Origin: Roseiarcus sp963765375
GTDB lineage: Bacteria; Pseudomonadota; Alphaproteobacteria; Rhizobiales; Beijerinckiaceae
DNA length: 64,000 bases
Assembly (NCBI GenBank): GCA_963765375.1
Contig: CAVXVZ010000002.1
Location: forward strand, 124,001-188,000
Direction of reading: 5' to 3'
Notes under the pieces: generated by a model
What the model was told of the DNA's origin: nothing
Databases searched by the model: none
Seen by the model: the letters and a program-made list of their open reading frames with translations, nothing else
Part shown: positions 45,117 through 54,128 of the stretch, in pieces
How the letters are laid out: each line of letters starts with the position of its first letter
Position numbering within the stretch: the first letter of the stretch is position 1
Made by a program: the position numbers and the translations under genes

Positions 45117-45171
45117 GAAATGATATAAGATTACGCATTGGGCTTGCCAAGCGATAGAGTATAACATAACA
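45117..45171. promoter_or_regulatory. Candidate Zur operators between zur and znuA
   Basis: Two partial palindromes. At 45154-45171 the right half TATAACATAAC is an exact half of the Zur box known from alphaproteobacteria (palindrome around GTTATA/TATAAC), while the left half is poor. At 45117-45130, GAAATGATATAAG resembles the left half of the enterobacterial box GAAATGTTATA. The position between the divergent zur and znuA genes, 51-105 bases ahead of the znuA start, is where such sites are expected. Confidence 0.6.
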
Positions 45172-45221
45172 GTGCCGCTCGCGCTGAATCTGGCGTTTCA
45201 ACCGACGGAGGCCTGTGTTCG

Positions 45222-46091
45222 ATGATCAGCAAGCTCCATCTCATCGCGGCGATCGTGGTTTGCGGGCTGAGCGCGCCCGCGTTCGCCGATCCGGTGAAAG
45301 TGGTCGCCGCGGAGAATTTCTATGGCGACCTTGCATCGCAGATCGGCGGCCCGAACGTCGTCGTGACCAGCATTCTTTCGAACCCGGATGACGATCCGCA
45401 CCTGTTCGAGGCGAGCCCGGAAACCGCGAAGGCGCTGAGCGACGCCAAGGTCGTCATCGTCAATGGCGTCGACTACGATCCGTGGATGGAAAAGCTGCTC
45501 AGCGCCCACAAGGCGCCGGGACGCAAGGAAATCGTCGTCGGCGCGCTGGTCGGCCACAAGCCCGGCGACAATCCGCATCTCTGGTACGACCCGGCCACCA
45601 TGAAGGCCGCCGCGAAGGCCCTGGTCGCCGATCTCACCGCCGTCGACCCGGCGCACAAGGCGGATTATGAGCAGGGCCAGGCGAAGTTCCTCAATTCGCT
45701 GAAACCCCTCGACGACAAGATCGCCGCGATGCACAAGTCCTACGCCGGCCAGCCAGTCACCGCTTCCGAGCCGGTGTTCGGCTACCAGGCCGGGCTCATC
45801 GGGCTCAAGGTCCACAACGAGAAATACGCGCTCGCGATCATGAACAACGCCGAGCCGACCCCCTCGGAAGTGGCTGCGTTCGAGAACGACCTCAAGGGCA
45901 GGAAGGTGAAGGCGATGCTCTACAATGCGCAAGCGAGCGAGCCCGCGGTCGGCAAGCTCGTGCAGCTCGCCAAGGACAACGGCATCCCGGTCGTCGGCGT
46001 CTCCGAAACCGAGCCGCCGAACTCGACCTACCAGGATTGGATGATGGGGCAGCTCAACGCGCTCGACAAAGCGCTTGCCGGCGGGGCGTAG
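45222..46091 (+). CDS. znuA: Zinc ABC transporter periplasmic binding protein
   Basis: 289-residue cluster A-I binding protein with a signal peptide (LIAAIVVCGLSAPAFA). It captures Zn(II), or possibly Mn(II), in the periplasm. Metal-ligand regions are NPDDDPHLFEASPETAKALS, GHKPGDNPHLWYDPATMKAA and TASEPVFGYQAGLIG, with VSETEPPNSTYQDWMMGQL near the end. The His-rich loop found in classical ZnuA is missing. GGAGG lies nine bases upstream of the ATG. The TAG overlaps the GTG of the ATPase gene by one base. It is the first gene of znuACB and divergent from zur. Confidence 0.93.
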   Translation: MISKLHLIAAIVVCGLSAPAFADPVKVVAAENFYGDLASQIGGPNVVVTSILSNPDDDPHLFEASPETAKALSDAKVVIVNGVDYDPWMEKLLSAHKAPGRKEIVVGALVGHKPGDNPHLWYDPATMKAAAKALVADLTAVDPAHKADYEQGQAKFLNSLKPLDDKIAAMHKSYAGQPVTASEPVFGYQAGLIGLKVHNEKYALAIMNNAEPTPSEVAAFENDLKGRKVKAMLYNAQASEPAVGKLVQLAKDNGIPVVGVSETEPPNSTYQDWMMGQLNALDKALAGGA

Positions 46092-46927
46092 TGACCGCTC
46101 TTGGCTTCGACAATGTAACGATCAGGCTCGGCGGCCGCGATATCCTCTCGGCCGCCAGCTTCGACATCGAGGATGGCGAATTCGTCGGCATGCTGGGCGC
46201 GAACGGCGCCGGCAAGACCACGCTGATGCGCGCCGCGCTCGGTCTCATTCCGGTCGGGTCGGGGGCCATCGCCGTGCTCGACCGCCCGGCCACCCGTGGC
46301 AACGCCCTTATCGGTTACATGCCGCAGAGCCGCGGCGCGGTCGCCGGATTCAGGCTGAGCGGCTGGGACGTCGTCGCATCTGCCGCGATCGGCGGCCGGT
46401 TCGGGCTCGTCAGGCTCGACAAGGCGGCGCGGCGCGAGATCGACTGGGCGCTCGACGAAGTCGGCGCGCGCGACCTCGCCCGCCGCTCGATCGGCGAACT
46501 GTCCGGCGGCGAGCGCCAGCTCGTGCTGTTGAGCCAGGCGCTCATCGGCAAGCCGCGCCTCATGATGCTCGACGAGCCGCTGATCTCGCTCGATCCGGCG
46601 CATCAGAGGAACATCGTCGAAATCGCCAGGCGCATTTGCGATGACCTCAAAATCGCGATCCTGTTCAGCGCCCACGAGCTCAACCCGCTGGTCAACGCCA
46701 TCGACCGGGTGCTCTATCTCGGCGGCGGAGCGGCGGTGATCGGCGCCGTTGACGAGGTCGTCACTGGCCCGGTGCTGTCGCGCCTCTATCGGACGGACAT
46801 CGAGGTCGTCCACATCAAGGACCGCTACTTCGTCATGGCGGGCGGCGTCGACGTCGAGCGCGACGCGCACCGCCATGACGACCACGGGCACGGCCATTCG
46901 CGCGATCACGACGACGCCCATGCTTGA
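46091..46927 (+). CDS. znuC: Zinc ABC transporter ATPase with His-rich C-terminal tail
   Basis: 278-residue ATP-binding subunit. The Walker A motif is GANGAGKTTLMRA, the signature is IGELSGGERQLVLL, and Walker B is PRLMMLDEPLISLDP, with the switch His in ILFSAHELN. The start is GTG at 46091, overlapping the znuA stop. The last 20 residues are His/Asp-rich (RDAHRHDDHGHGHSRDHDDA). Since ZnuA lacks its usual His loop, the tail may store or sense zinc on the cytoplasmic side; this is inference. It overlaps the permease gene by 8 bp. Confidence 0.94.
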   Translation: MTALGFDNVTIRLGGRDILSAASFDIEDGEFVGMLGANGAGKTTLMRAALGLIPVGSGAIAVLDRPATRGNALIGYMPQSRGAVAGFRLSGWDVVASAAIGGRFGLVRLDKAARREIDWALDEVGARDLARRSIGELSGGERQLVLLSQALIGKPRLMMLDEPLISLDPAHQRNIVEIARRICDDLKIAILFSAHELNPLVNAIDRVLYLGGGAAVIGAVDEVVTGPVLSRLYRTDIEVVHIKDRYFVMAGGVDVERDAHRHDDHGHGHSRDHDDAHA

Positions 46928-47711
46928 ATACGACTTCATGCGCACCGCCTTTGCCGCGTCAGGCATGGCGGCGATCCTGGCTGGAACGGTCGGCTTCTTT
47001 CTGGTGCTGCGCGGGCAGACCTTCGCCGGTCATGCGCTGTCGCATGTCGGCTTCACCGGGGCGACCGGCGCGGTCCTGTTCGGCCTATCGCCGCTCGCCG
47101 GCCTTGTCGGCTTCACATTCATCAGCGGCATTGGCATGGGATTGTTCGGCGAGAAGCTCGCCGAGCGCGATGTCGCGATCGGCATGATGCTGTCGCTGGC
47201 GCTGGGCCTGGGGCTATTGTTCCTGCATTTCTACACCACCGGGGCGACGCAGGCGGCGGCGCTCCTGTTCGGCAACGTGCTCGGCGTCGACGAAGCCGCG
47301 CTCATGACGCTGGCCTTGCTGTCGATCGGCAGCCTCGTCGCGCTGGCCTGGATCGCCCGCCCGCTCATCTTCGCTTCGCTGCAAAGCGAGCTCGCCGAGG
47401 CGCGCGGCGTGCCCATTCGCTTCGTCTCGGTGGCGTTTTTGGCGATCGTGGGGATTGCGGTCGCGGAATGCGCGCAAATCGTCGGCGTGCTTCTGGTGTT
47501 CACGCTGATGGTCGGCCCGGCGGCGGCGGCGCAGAATCTTTCGCGCCGGCTGTGGGGCGGCGTGGCGCTGGCGGCCGCTCTGGCGTTGGCCGAGGCGTGG
47601 GGCGGCCTGACGTTCGCTTTCTACACCGACTGGCCGACCAGCTTCTGGATCACCGCCCTCTCCGGCCTGGTCTATCTCGGGAGCCTTGTCGGCCGATTCC
47701 GGGCGCGATAG
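46920..47711 (+). CDS. znuB: Zinc ABC transporter permease
   Basis: 263-residue inner-membrane permease of the ABC-3 family with about eight membrane segments. Characteristic parts are FFLVLRGQTFAGHALSHVGF, GATGAVLFGLSPLAGLVGFT, and AECAQIVGVLLVFTLMVGPA near the ATPase contact. It starts at ATG 46920 inside the end of the ATPase gene, so the two are coupled. It ends the znuACB unit and is convergent with the gene at 47776-48820. Confidence 0.93.
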   Translation: MLEYDFMRTAFAASGMAAILAGTVGFFLVLRGQTFAGHALSHVGFTGATGAVLFGLSPLAGLVGFTFISGIGMGLFGEKLAERDVAIGMMLSLALGLGLLFLHFYTTGATQAAALLFGNVLGVDEAALMTLALLSIGSLVALAWIARPLIFASLQSELAEARGVPIRFVSVAFLAIVGIAVAECAQIVGVLLVFTLMVGPAAAAQNLSRRLWGGVALAAALALAEAWGGLTFAFYTDWPTSFWITALSGLVYLGSLVGRFRAR

Positions 47712-47775
47712 GTCGGCGCTCCTATAGATGCGGCCGCTGACCGCGTCAGCCTGGCGCGCTGCAATTCAGCAGCGG

Positions 47776-48820
47776 CTAGTGACTCAAAAACGAGAACGGC
47801 TCTGCCGGGACGAACTTGTCCGAGACCTCGCCCGACAGGATGGGACGGCCGCTCAGGTCGAGCCTGGCGGGCGCGGAGCCCGGCGCAAGCTTGAGCTTCG
47901 CGAGATCGACCCAGAAGATCGACGGGCTGTAGGAAGACTTCGAAAAAGTAGCGCCCAGCGCCGGTATCCGACACCGTCCGCCAGATGGTGGCGGCGATGT
48001 TCGGCTTCACCGGGTCGGCGAGGCCGAGCGGAACCGAGATCGAGCGGATCAGCGAGAAGGCGGTCGCGACCGCGAGCCTCGGGTCCTTCTCCTTCGGCGC
48101 CGCGCCCAGGCTCCAGCTCATGCGGACGAAGCGATCGGCAGAGCCGATCGTCCCGGGCTGGAAATTGAGGCCGTTGACGCCCTTCCAGTAGATATTGATC
48201 GCCAGTTGCTGGTCGAAGCTCGGCGAGTTGGTCATCACCGTATATTTGCGGTCGTGGTGGACGACGAGCTTGCCGCCGATATATTCGAAGATCGCGCTGT
48301 CGCCCGAGGCGTCGGCGAGAGCGAGGTGGCCGGCGGCCTTCTTACCGCCGGGAAGATCGGGCGCGACGATGGCGAACGGCTCCTTGCTCAAGGCCTCGAC
48401 CGCTTCCGCAACGGTGCTGTAATTGTCCAGCGCATACTGAGTCCAGGCGCCGACCGAGATCAGCGGTTTCCCCGAAGCCTTGGCGTCCCCGTAGTCGCTC
48501 TCGACCAGGTACAGCGCATTGGCGACAAGGCCGGCGTCGTTCATCCCATCGACGGTGGCGATATTGTAGAACGAAGAGATCACCGAGCCATGTCTCGAGG
48601 TCCATTCGACGGAGCCGGGACCTGCGCCGCCGTCGCGCTTCAGACCTTTGGGGAACGACCAGAGATCGGTGCTTGGATCGACCGCCCAGTCCATCGACCG
48701 GCCGACGATAAAGGTGCTCGCGCCCGTCTCGTAGATGAAGCGGGTGCATGCGATCGCGTCGAGGCTCATGCAGGCGAGCGCCGCGGAAGCCGCGAGGCCG
48801 ACAAGGCGTGCGTTTTTCAA
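47776..48820 (-). pseudogene. Choloylglycine hydrolase/linear amide C-N hydrolase family protein, one-base frameshift near C-terminus
   Basis: Ntn-hydrolase of the family that includes bile salt hydrolases and penicillin V acylases, exported by a signal peptide. Cleavage at AIA-C would expose the catalytic cysteine (CTRFIYETGASTFIVGRSMD). Other family parts are SRHGSVISSFYNIATVDGMN, KYTVMTNSPSFDQQ and GADRF-like SADRFVRMSW. A TTG at 48820 has GGAG eight bases upstream and is the likely start; an ATG seven codons earlier is possible. At about 47938 one inserted base shifts the frame. Removing it gives ESSYSPSIFWVDLAKLKLAP, then a stop at 47776 after PAEPFSFLSH, for a protein near 348 residues. 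As given, the frame runs on to 47672. Confidence 0.87.
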
Positions 48821-49193
48821 TGTTCCATCTCCCCACCCCATGCTTGGCCGCTTGCGGCCCGCGTGCGACCGGATAGACGTTCCCGGCCGTCCCATTTTTC
48901 CCCCGACTCGACCAGACGCCATTCTCCATCGAAGATCAATGGAACTGGAGTTCCGGCTTTGTGATAGGAGCGCAATACGGCGAATTCTTTCCCTGTTAAC
49001 GCGAAAAAATCTCCTTGTTATCGCGAACAAATGTCCCTGTTCGCGAAATAATTCTCCCTGTTCGAATCTCGGCGCAACGCCTTGTCCTGACAGATGTTTC
49101 AGCGCTGCGGACGCCTCGACGATCTGGCGGGCTTGCCGGGCGGCCCTTCCCTGATAGGGTCGGAACGTCGAGCGCTTGAGGAGGAAGCGCTTC
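48821..49193. repeat. Divergent intergenic region with four short direct repeats
   Basis: 373 bp between the hydrolase and the histidine kinase gene. From about 48986 to 49070 four similar units follow each other with 19-24 base spacing, each TCTCCCTGTT-(2)-CGCGAA or close to it (TTTCCCTGTTAACGCGAAAA, TCTCCTTGTTATCGCGAACA, TCCCTGTTCGCGAAATAATT, TCTCCCTGTTCGAATC). The last two units are shorter. They could be binding sites for a regulator or a repeat family; I cannot tell. AGGAGG is nine bases before the kinase start. Confidence 0.6.
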
Positions 49194-52100
49194 ATGAGCG
49201 CAGACGAAACGTCCAATTCGGCGCTTGCCCCAAACCGTTCGGCGGCGGACGGCGTCGTGGTCCCGCGCCCGGCCGCACACAGCGCCGCCTTGTCGGTCGA
49301 TCAGATCCTGGACGGGCTCGGCGAAGGGTTTTTCGCCCTCGACGCCAATTGGCGGTTCGTCGCCTTCAATCGCGCCGCCGAAGAGATGTTCGAGGTCGGG
49401 CGGGAGCAGGTGCTTGGCAAGCTGCTGTGGGAGGTTTCGCCGGCGATTCTCGGGACGGAATTCGACCGCCGCTATCGGCTGGCGATGTCGAACCGCCAGG
49501 AACAGCAATTCGAAAGCTATACGATCCGGCGGCCGGATCGCTATCACGAGGTCCGCGCTTTTCCGCTGGGTGAAGGGATCGGAGTCGCATTCAAAGACGC
49601 CACCGATCGGCAGAAGATCCTTGAGACGCTCCGTCGTCGCGAGCTCGAGCTCGCGCGCGTTCAGGAGATCGGCGGCATCGGCGGCATGAGAGTCGACCTC
49701 GCCGGCGGCTTCACCGGTTATCGGTCGCCCGAATATTTGCGCCTGCATGGCCTGCCGCCGGACGCGGGCGTCGAAAGCCACGAGGATTGGGCGCGCCGCA
49801 TCCATCCTGACGACCGATCGCGGGCGGTCGAGCACTTTCTGCGCGTCGTCGCTGGCGGCGAGACCCACTACACGTCGGAATACCGGATCATTCGCCCGAG
49901 CGACGGCGCGGTGCGCTGGATCCGGGCTGTCGGAGAAATCGAACGCGATGAAAATGCCGCGCCGATCGCCCTGGTCGGCGCGCATATGGACATCACCGAC
50001 CGGAAACTCGCCGAGCAGGAAGCGCTGGAGAGCGAAGAGAAGCTGCGCGCGATCGCCGACGCCCTCCCGGTGCTTATATCATACATCGACAAGGACCAGG
50101 TCTTCCGCTTCGCCAACAAGGCGTACGAAACCTGGTTCGAGCGCCCGTTGAGCGCCGTCCTCGGCCGGCGGGTGGACGAGGTCATGAGCCCGGCAATGTA
50201 CGCGGCGCGCCGGCCCTTTTTGGAGCGCGCGCTGGCCGGCGAGGGCGTGTCCTACGAGGCCGATTTCTTCCGCTCGACCGGCGCGACCGCGACGCAGGTC
50301 ATTCATGTCCCGCACCGCGACGCTTCGGGCCGAATCCTCGGCGTCTACGTCGTGGTCAGCGACATCTCGGAGCGAAAGATCGCCGAGGGAAAGATCGCCG
50401 AAAGCGAGGCGAGGTTTCGCTCGATAGCAAACAGCGCTCCGGTGCTGATCTGGGTGACCGGAGCCGACGGCAAAAGGGAATTCGTCAATCAGTCCTATCT
50501 CGACTTTCTCGGCCTTGCCTATGCGGATGCGCTCGATTTCGATTGGCGTCGAGCGCTTCACCCTGACGATCTTCCGCGCATCCTGGCCGAAGACCCCGCC
50601 GTTGGACCCTCCGTGCGAATTGTCACGGTCGAGGCCCGCTTCCGCCGTAGCGACGGCGGGTGGCGGTGGCTGCGGTCGGAGTCGCAGCCCAGATGGGGGG
50701 CGACAGGCGAACATGCCGGCTTTATCGGCGTGGCGCATGATGTCACCGAGGCGAAAGAGGCTGAGCAGCAGCTCACGCAAATCAACGAGACGCTGGAGAG
50801 GCGGGTCGAAGAACGAACGGCGCAATTGGCGGCCACCGAGGCGCTCGTCGGCACGTTCTTCGAGCATTCGTCGGAGTGCCACGCGATCCTGGTCGAGGAG
50901 GATGGCGGCTTCCGTTACCAGGAGGTCAATCCGGCCACGCTTCGCCTCTATGGAATGGCCAGGCATGAGGTTATTGGGCGTAGAGCCGAGGAAGTGCTCG
51001 GACCGGGGATAGGCGCTGAGATCGACCGGCATCTGGCGCAGTGCCTTCGCGAGGGAGGCAGCCACCGCTACGAAAGAATGCAGGGCGCCGGCGTGGTGGA
51101 GGCGGTCGCGACCGCCGTTCCGACGCGCGATGGCGAAGCACGGCGTGTGATCGTCAGCGCTCGCGACGTCACCGAGCGAAGGCGCCTCGAGGAACACCTT
51201 CGTCAATCGCAAAAAATGGAGGCGCTCGGCCAGCTGACGGGTGGAGTGGCGCATGATTTCAACAATATGCTGACATTGGTGCTCGGCGGGCTCGACACCA
51301 TCGACCGCCAGCTTGGCGGTCTGCCCGATTCTCAGGCGACGGCCCGAATCGCGCGTGCGAAGGATATGGCGCTTCAGGGCGTGCAGCGCGCGCAAGCGCT
51401 TACCGACCGGCTGCTCGCCTTCTCACGCCAGCAGGCGCTCGCCCCACGGGCCGTCAGCGCCAATGCCCTGGTCGCCGGCATCTGCGATCTCCTGCAACGA
51501 ACGCTCGGCGAGCAGATCGCGCTCGAGACCATCCTTGGCGATGCCCTTTGGACCGCGTTCGTCGATCCCAACCAGCTCGAGAACGCACTCATCAACCTGG
51601 CGCTCAACGCCAGGGACGCCATGCCGCGCGGCGGCAAGCTCGTCATTGAAACGGCAAATCGTTTTCTCGACGCAGCCGCCATCGGCTCGATGCCAGAACG
51701 GATCGCGCCGGGAGAGTATGTCATGATCTCGGTTGCGGACACCGGCGTCGGCATGGATGAAGACACCCGCAAGCGGGCCTTTGATCCGTTCTTTACGACC
51801 AAGGAGATCGGTAAAGGCACCGGCCTGGGCTTAAGCCAGGTTTACGGCTTCATCCGCCAGTCCGCCGGACAGGCTCAAATCGAAAGCGAACTGGACAGAG
51901 GGACTGTCGTCAGGATCTATCTGCCGCGCCGTTCAGTTGCGCCGCCCGAGTCAAAGGAGGTTGACCGGAAGGCCTTCGTGCAAGCCCGGGGACGCGAAAG
52001 CGTTCTCGTGGTCGAGGATGACGACGCGGTCCGAGCCTACACGGCTGAAATCCTGCGCGAGCTTGGCTACCGCGTCTGCGAATCGTCGAGCGCCAAAGCC

Positions 52101-52322
52101 GCTTTGGCGGTCCTCCAAGACGCAGAGCAGCTTGATCTGCTGCTGACCGATGTCGTGATGCCCGGAGACATGAATGGACGCGAACTCGCCGACGAAGCGG
52201 TCAAGCTTCGCAACGGCCTTAAAGTGCTGTTCATGACCGGATATAGCCGCGACTTCGATCATCCGCCACGGTCGAATCGAACCAGGCGTCTACGTGATCG
52301 GCAAGCCTTTTTCGTTTCATGA
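49194..52322 (+). CDS. Hybrid sensor histidine kinase with five PAS domains and a receiver domain
   Basis: 1042 residues in the frame given, soluble. Five PAS-type domains are visible, starting near residues 34 (ILDGLGEGFFALDANWRFVA), 165 (GGMRVDLAGGFTGYRSPEYL), 290 (AIADALPVLISYIDKDQVFR), 410 (SIANSAPVLIWVTGADGKRE) and 560 (FFEHSSECHAILVEEDGGFR). The phosphoacceptor is in MEALGQLTGGVAHDFNNMLT near residue 685. The ATPase domain has NLALNARDAM and KGTGLGLSQVYGF. The receiver has LVVEDDDAVRAYTA and LLLTDVVMPGDM. One extra base near 52250 shifts the end; corrected, it would read IEPGVYVIGKPFSFHDLAAK and stop at 52363-52365. The start at 49194 follows AGGAGG. No response regulator gene is adjacent. 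Confidence 0.92.
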   Translation: MSADETSNSALAPNRSAADGVVVPRPAAHSAALSVDQILDGLGEGFFALDANWRFVAFNRAAEEMFEVGREQVLGKLLWEVSPAILGTEFDRRYRLAMSNRQEQQFESYTIRRPDRYHEVRAFPLGEGIGVAFKDATDRQKILETLRRRELELARVQEIGGIGGMRVDLAGGFTGYRSPEYLRLHGLPPDAGVESHEDWARRIHPDDRSRAVEHFLRVVAGGETHYTSEYRIIRPSDGAVRWIRAVGEIERDENAAPIALVGAHMDITDRKLAEQEALESEEKLRAIADALPVLISYIDKDQVFRFANKAYETWFERPLSAVLGRRVDEVMSPAMYAARRPFLERALAGEGVSYEADFFRSTGATATQVIHVPHRDASGRILGVYVVVSDISERKIAEGKIAESEARFRSIANSAPVLIWVTGADGKREFVNQSYLDFLGLAYADALDFDWRRALHPDDLPRILAEDPAVGPSVRIVTVEARFRRSDGGWRWLRSESQPRWGATGEHAGFIGVAHDVTEAKEAEQQLTQINETLERRVEERTAQLAATEALVGTFFEHSSECHAILVEEDGGFRYQEVNPATLRLYGMARHEVIGRRAEEVLGPGIGAEIDRHLAQCLREGGSHRYERMQGAGVVEAVATAVPTRDGEARRVIVSARDVTERRRLEEHLRQSQKMEALGQLTGGVAHDFNNMLTLVLGGLDTIDRQLGGLPDSQATARIARAKDMALQGVQRAQALTDRLLAFSRQQALAPRAVSANALVAGICDLLQRTLGEQIALETILGDALWTAFVDPNQLENALINLALNARDAMPRGGKLVIETANRFLDAAAIGSMPERIAPGEYVMISVADTGVGMDEDTRKRAFDPFFTTKEIGKGTGLGLSQVYGFIRQSAGQAQIESELDRGTVVRIYLPRRSVAPPESKEVDRKAFVQARGRESVLVVEDDDAVRAYTAEILRELGYRVCESSSAKAALAVLQDAEQLDLLLTDVVMPGDMNGRELADEAVKLRNGLKVLFMTGYSRDFDHPPRSNRTRRLRDRQAFFVS

Positions 52323-52421
52323 CCTGGCGGCAAAGGTGCGCGAGAGGCTGGACGCGCCGGAGTGAGGCGCATGTTCCTTCTCCGCTAATGCTTTCTCCGC
52401 TATGGCGCCGATGGAGCCCCA

Positions 52422-54110
52422 ATGCCCAGCCTTCGCCAGATCAGGCTCGCGACCGGCCTCGTTCTTTTTACCTATGTGACGTTGCATTTCGCCAATCACG
52501 CGCTCGGCAACATTTCGGTCGAAGCGATGGACGAAGGTCTCGTCATCCAGAAGGCGATCTGGCACTCGTTTCCAGGCTCCGTCATCCTTTATCTGTCCCT
52601 TTTCACCCACATGGGCCTCGGCTTCTGGGCGCTCTACGCGCGACGCCATTTCCGCTGGACGCGGCTCGAGGCGACCCAGCTCGTCCTCGGCCTTTCGATC
52701 CCGTTCCTCCTCGCCGATCATTTCGTCGGCACCCGCGTCGCGCTCAGCCAATATGGACTCGATAAGGGTTACGACCAGGAATTCCTGAAATTCTGGGTCA
52801 ACTCGCCTTTTTCAGGCGCGCTACAGGCGATACTTCTGCTGATCGTCTGGATTCACGGTTGCCTTGGCTTGCATTTCTGGCTGCGGCTGAAGCCGTTCTA
52901 TCCGAGGGTCAAGGGACTGTTTCTGGCGCTCGCCGTGCTCCTGCCGACGCTAGCGCTGCTCGGGTACTATCAGGGCGGCAGGCGTACACTCCAATCCGTT
53001 CAGGACCCTGCTTGGCTGGCGCGCACGACGTCGCCCGAACATGGCGGAACTCCGGCTCAGAACGCGGCTCTTTTCAACGACCGCCTGGGCATCCTCGTCT
53101 TCCTCGGCGCGGCGCTCGGCGCCGTGTTCGTCGCCAGGGGCGTCCGCCGCTGGCGCGAGCATCGCGTCGGCTCGATCCGCCTGACCTATCCCGACCGCAC
53201 GATTCGCGCGCCCCGCGGCTTGAGCGTGTTGGAGGCAAGCCTCATCAACAACATCCCGCATGCGCATGTGTGCGGCGGACGCGGCCGCTGCTCCACTTGC
53301 CGCATCCGGGTGCTGAGCGACCTCGGCGCGCTGCCCGCTCCGAGCGCCGCCGAGCATGCGGTGCTCGAGCGGGTGGGCGCCGCTCCCGGCGTCAGGCTCG
53401 CCTGCCAGCTTCGCCCGACCAGCGATATCGCCTTCGTGCCGATGCTGTCGCCGCACGCGACAACCCTCGACGCTTATCGGACCGGCTCGGCCTATTCGGG
53501 AGTCGAGCGCTACGTCGTCATCATGTTCGTCGACATGCGCGGTTCGAGCCGGCTCGCCGAAGGTCGGCTGCCGTTCGACACCGTGTTCGTCATCAACCAG
53601 TTCCTCAGCGCGGTCAGCAGCGCGATTCTTGCCGCCGGCGGAGAGCCGAACCAGATCCTTGGCGACGGACTGCTGGCGCTGTTCGGCATGGGCGGGAAGC
53701 CCGAAGCCGCGTGCCGGCAGGCGGTCGCTGCCTGCGCCGCGATCGCCGCCAGGGTCGAGACGCTGAACAGAGCGCTCGCCTTTGCTCTGCTCGAGCCGAT
53801 CCGCTTCGGCATCGGCATTCATGCCGGCGTGACCATCGCCGGCAATATCGGCTACGACCGCCACGCCCAGTTCACGGTGATCGGCGATGCGGTCAACGTC
53901 GCCGCCCGCCTCGAGGAATTGACCAAGGCGTTCGGCTGCGAAGTGATGATGTCCGAGGAGGTCTTCGAGCGCGCCGGCTTCGGCCCCGACGACCTGCCGG
54001 CGCACGATGTCGCGCCTCGAGGCCGCGAGGCGGGGCTGACCGCACGCAGCGTCGGCCAGGCGGCCGATCTGGCGGCCCTTATCGACGCGCACGCGCCGGC
54101 GGCTTCGTGA
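52422..54110 (+). CDS. Class III adenylate cyclase fused to a [2Fe-2S] ferredoxin domain and a haem-type membrane domain
   Basis: 562 residues. Residues about 1-235 form a membrane region with histidines in the segments (YVTLHFANHALGNISVEAMD, WHSFPGSVILYLSLFTHMGL, ILLLIVWIHGCLGLHFWLRL), reminiscent of cytochrome b-type haem ligation. Residues about 250-340 form a ferredoxin domain with the plant-type cluster spacing HVCGGRGRCSTCRIRVLSDL and a fourth cysteine in VRLACQLRP. Residues about 365-550 form a class III cyclase (VVIMFVDMRGSSRLAE, ILGDGLLALFGMGG, FGIGIHAGVTIAGNIG, AVNVAARLEELTKAFG). The layout suggests redox control of cAMP synthesis. Similar fusions are known in alphaproteobacteria; the redox link here is inference. 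It follows the kinase gene by under 60 bp. Confidence 0.9.
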   Translation: MPSLRQIRLATGLVLFTYVTLHFANHALGNISVEAMDEGLVIQKAIWHSFPGSVILYLSLFTHMGLGFWALYARRHFRWTRLEATQLVLGLSIPFLLADHFVGTRVALSQYGLDKGYDQEFLKFWVNSPFSGALQAILLLIVWIHGCLGLHFWLRLKPFYPRVKGLFLALAVLLPTLALLGYYQGGRRTLQSVQDPAWLARTTSPEHGGTPAQNAALFNDRLGILVFLGAALGAVFVARGVRRWREHRVGSIRLTYPDRTIRAPRGLSVLEASLINNIPHAHVCGGRGRCSTCRIRVLSDLGALPAPSAAEHAVLERVGAAPGVRLACQLRPTSDIAFVPMLSPHATTLDAYRTGSAYSGVERYVVIMFVDMRGSSRLAEGRLPFDTVFVINQFLSAVSSAILAAGGEPNQILGDGLLALFGMGGKPEAACRQAVAACAAIAARVETLNRALAFALLEPIRFGIGIHAGVTIAGNIGYDRHAQFTVIGDAVNVAARLEELTKAFGCEVMMSEEVFERAGFGPDDLPAHDVAPRGREAGLTARSVGQAADLAALIDAHAPAAS

Positions 54111-54128
54111 GCGGGTCGGCGAGGAGAC

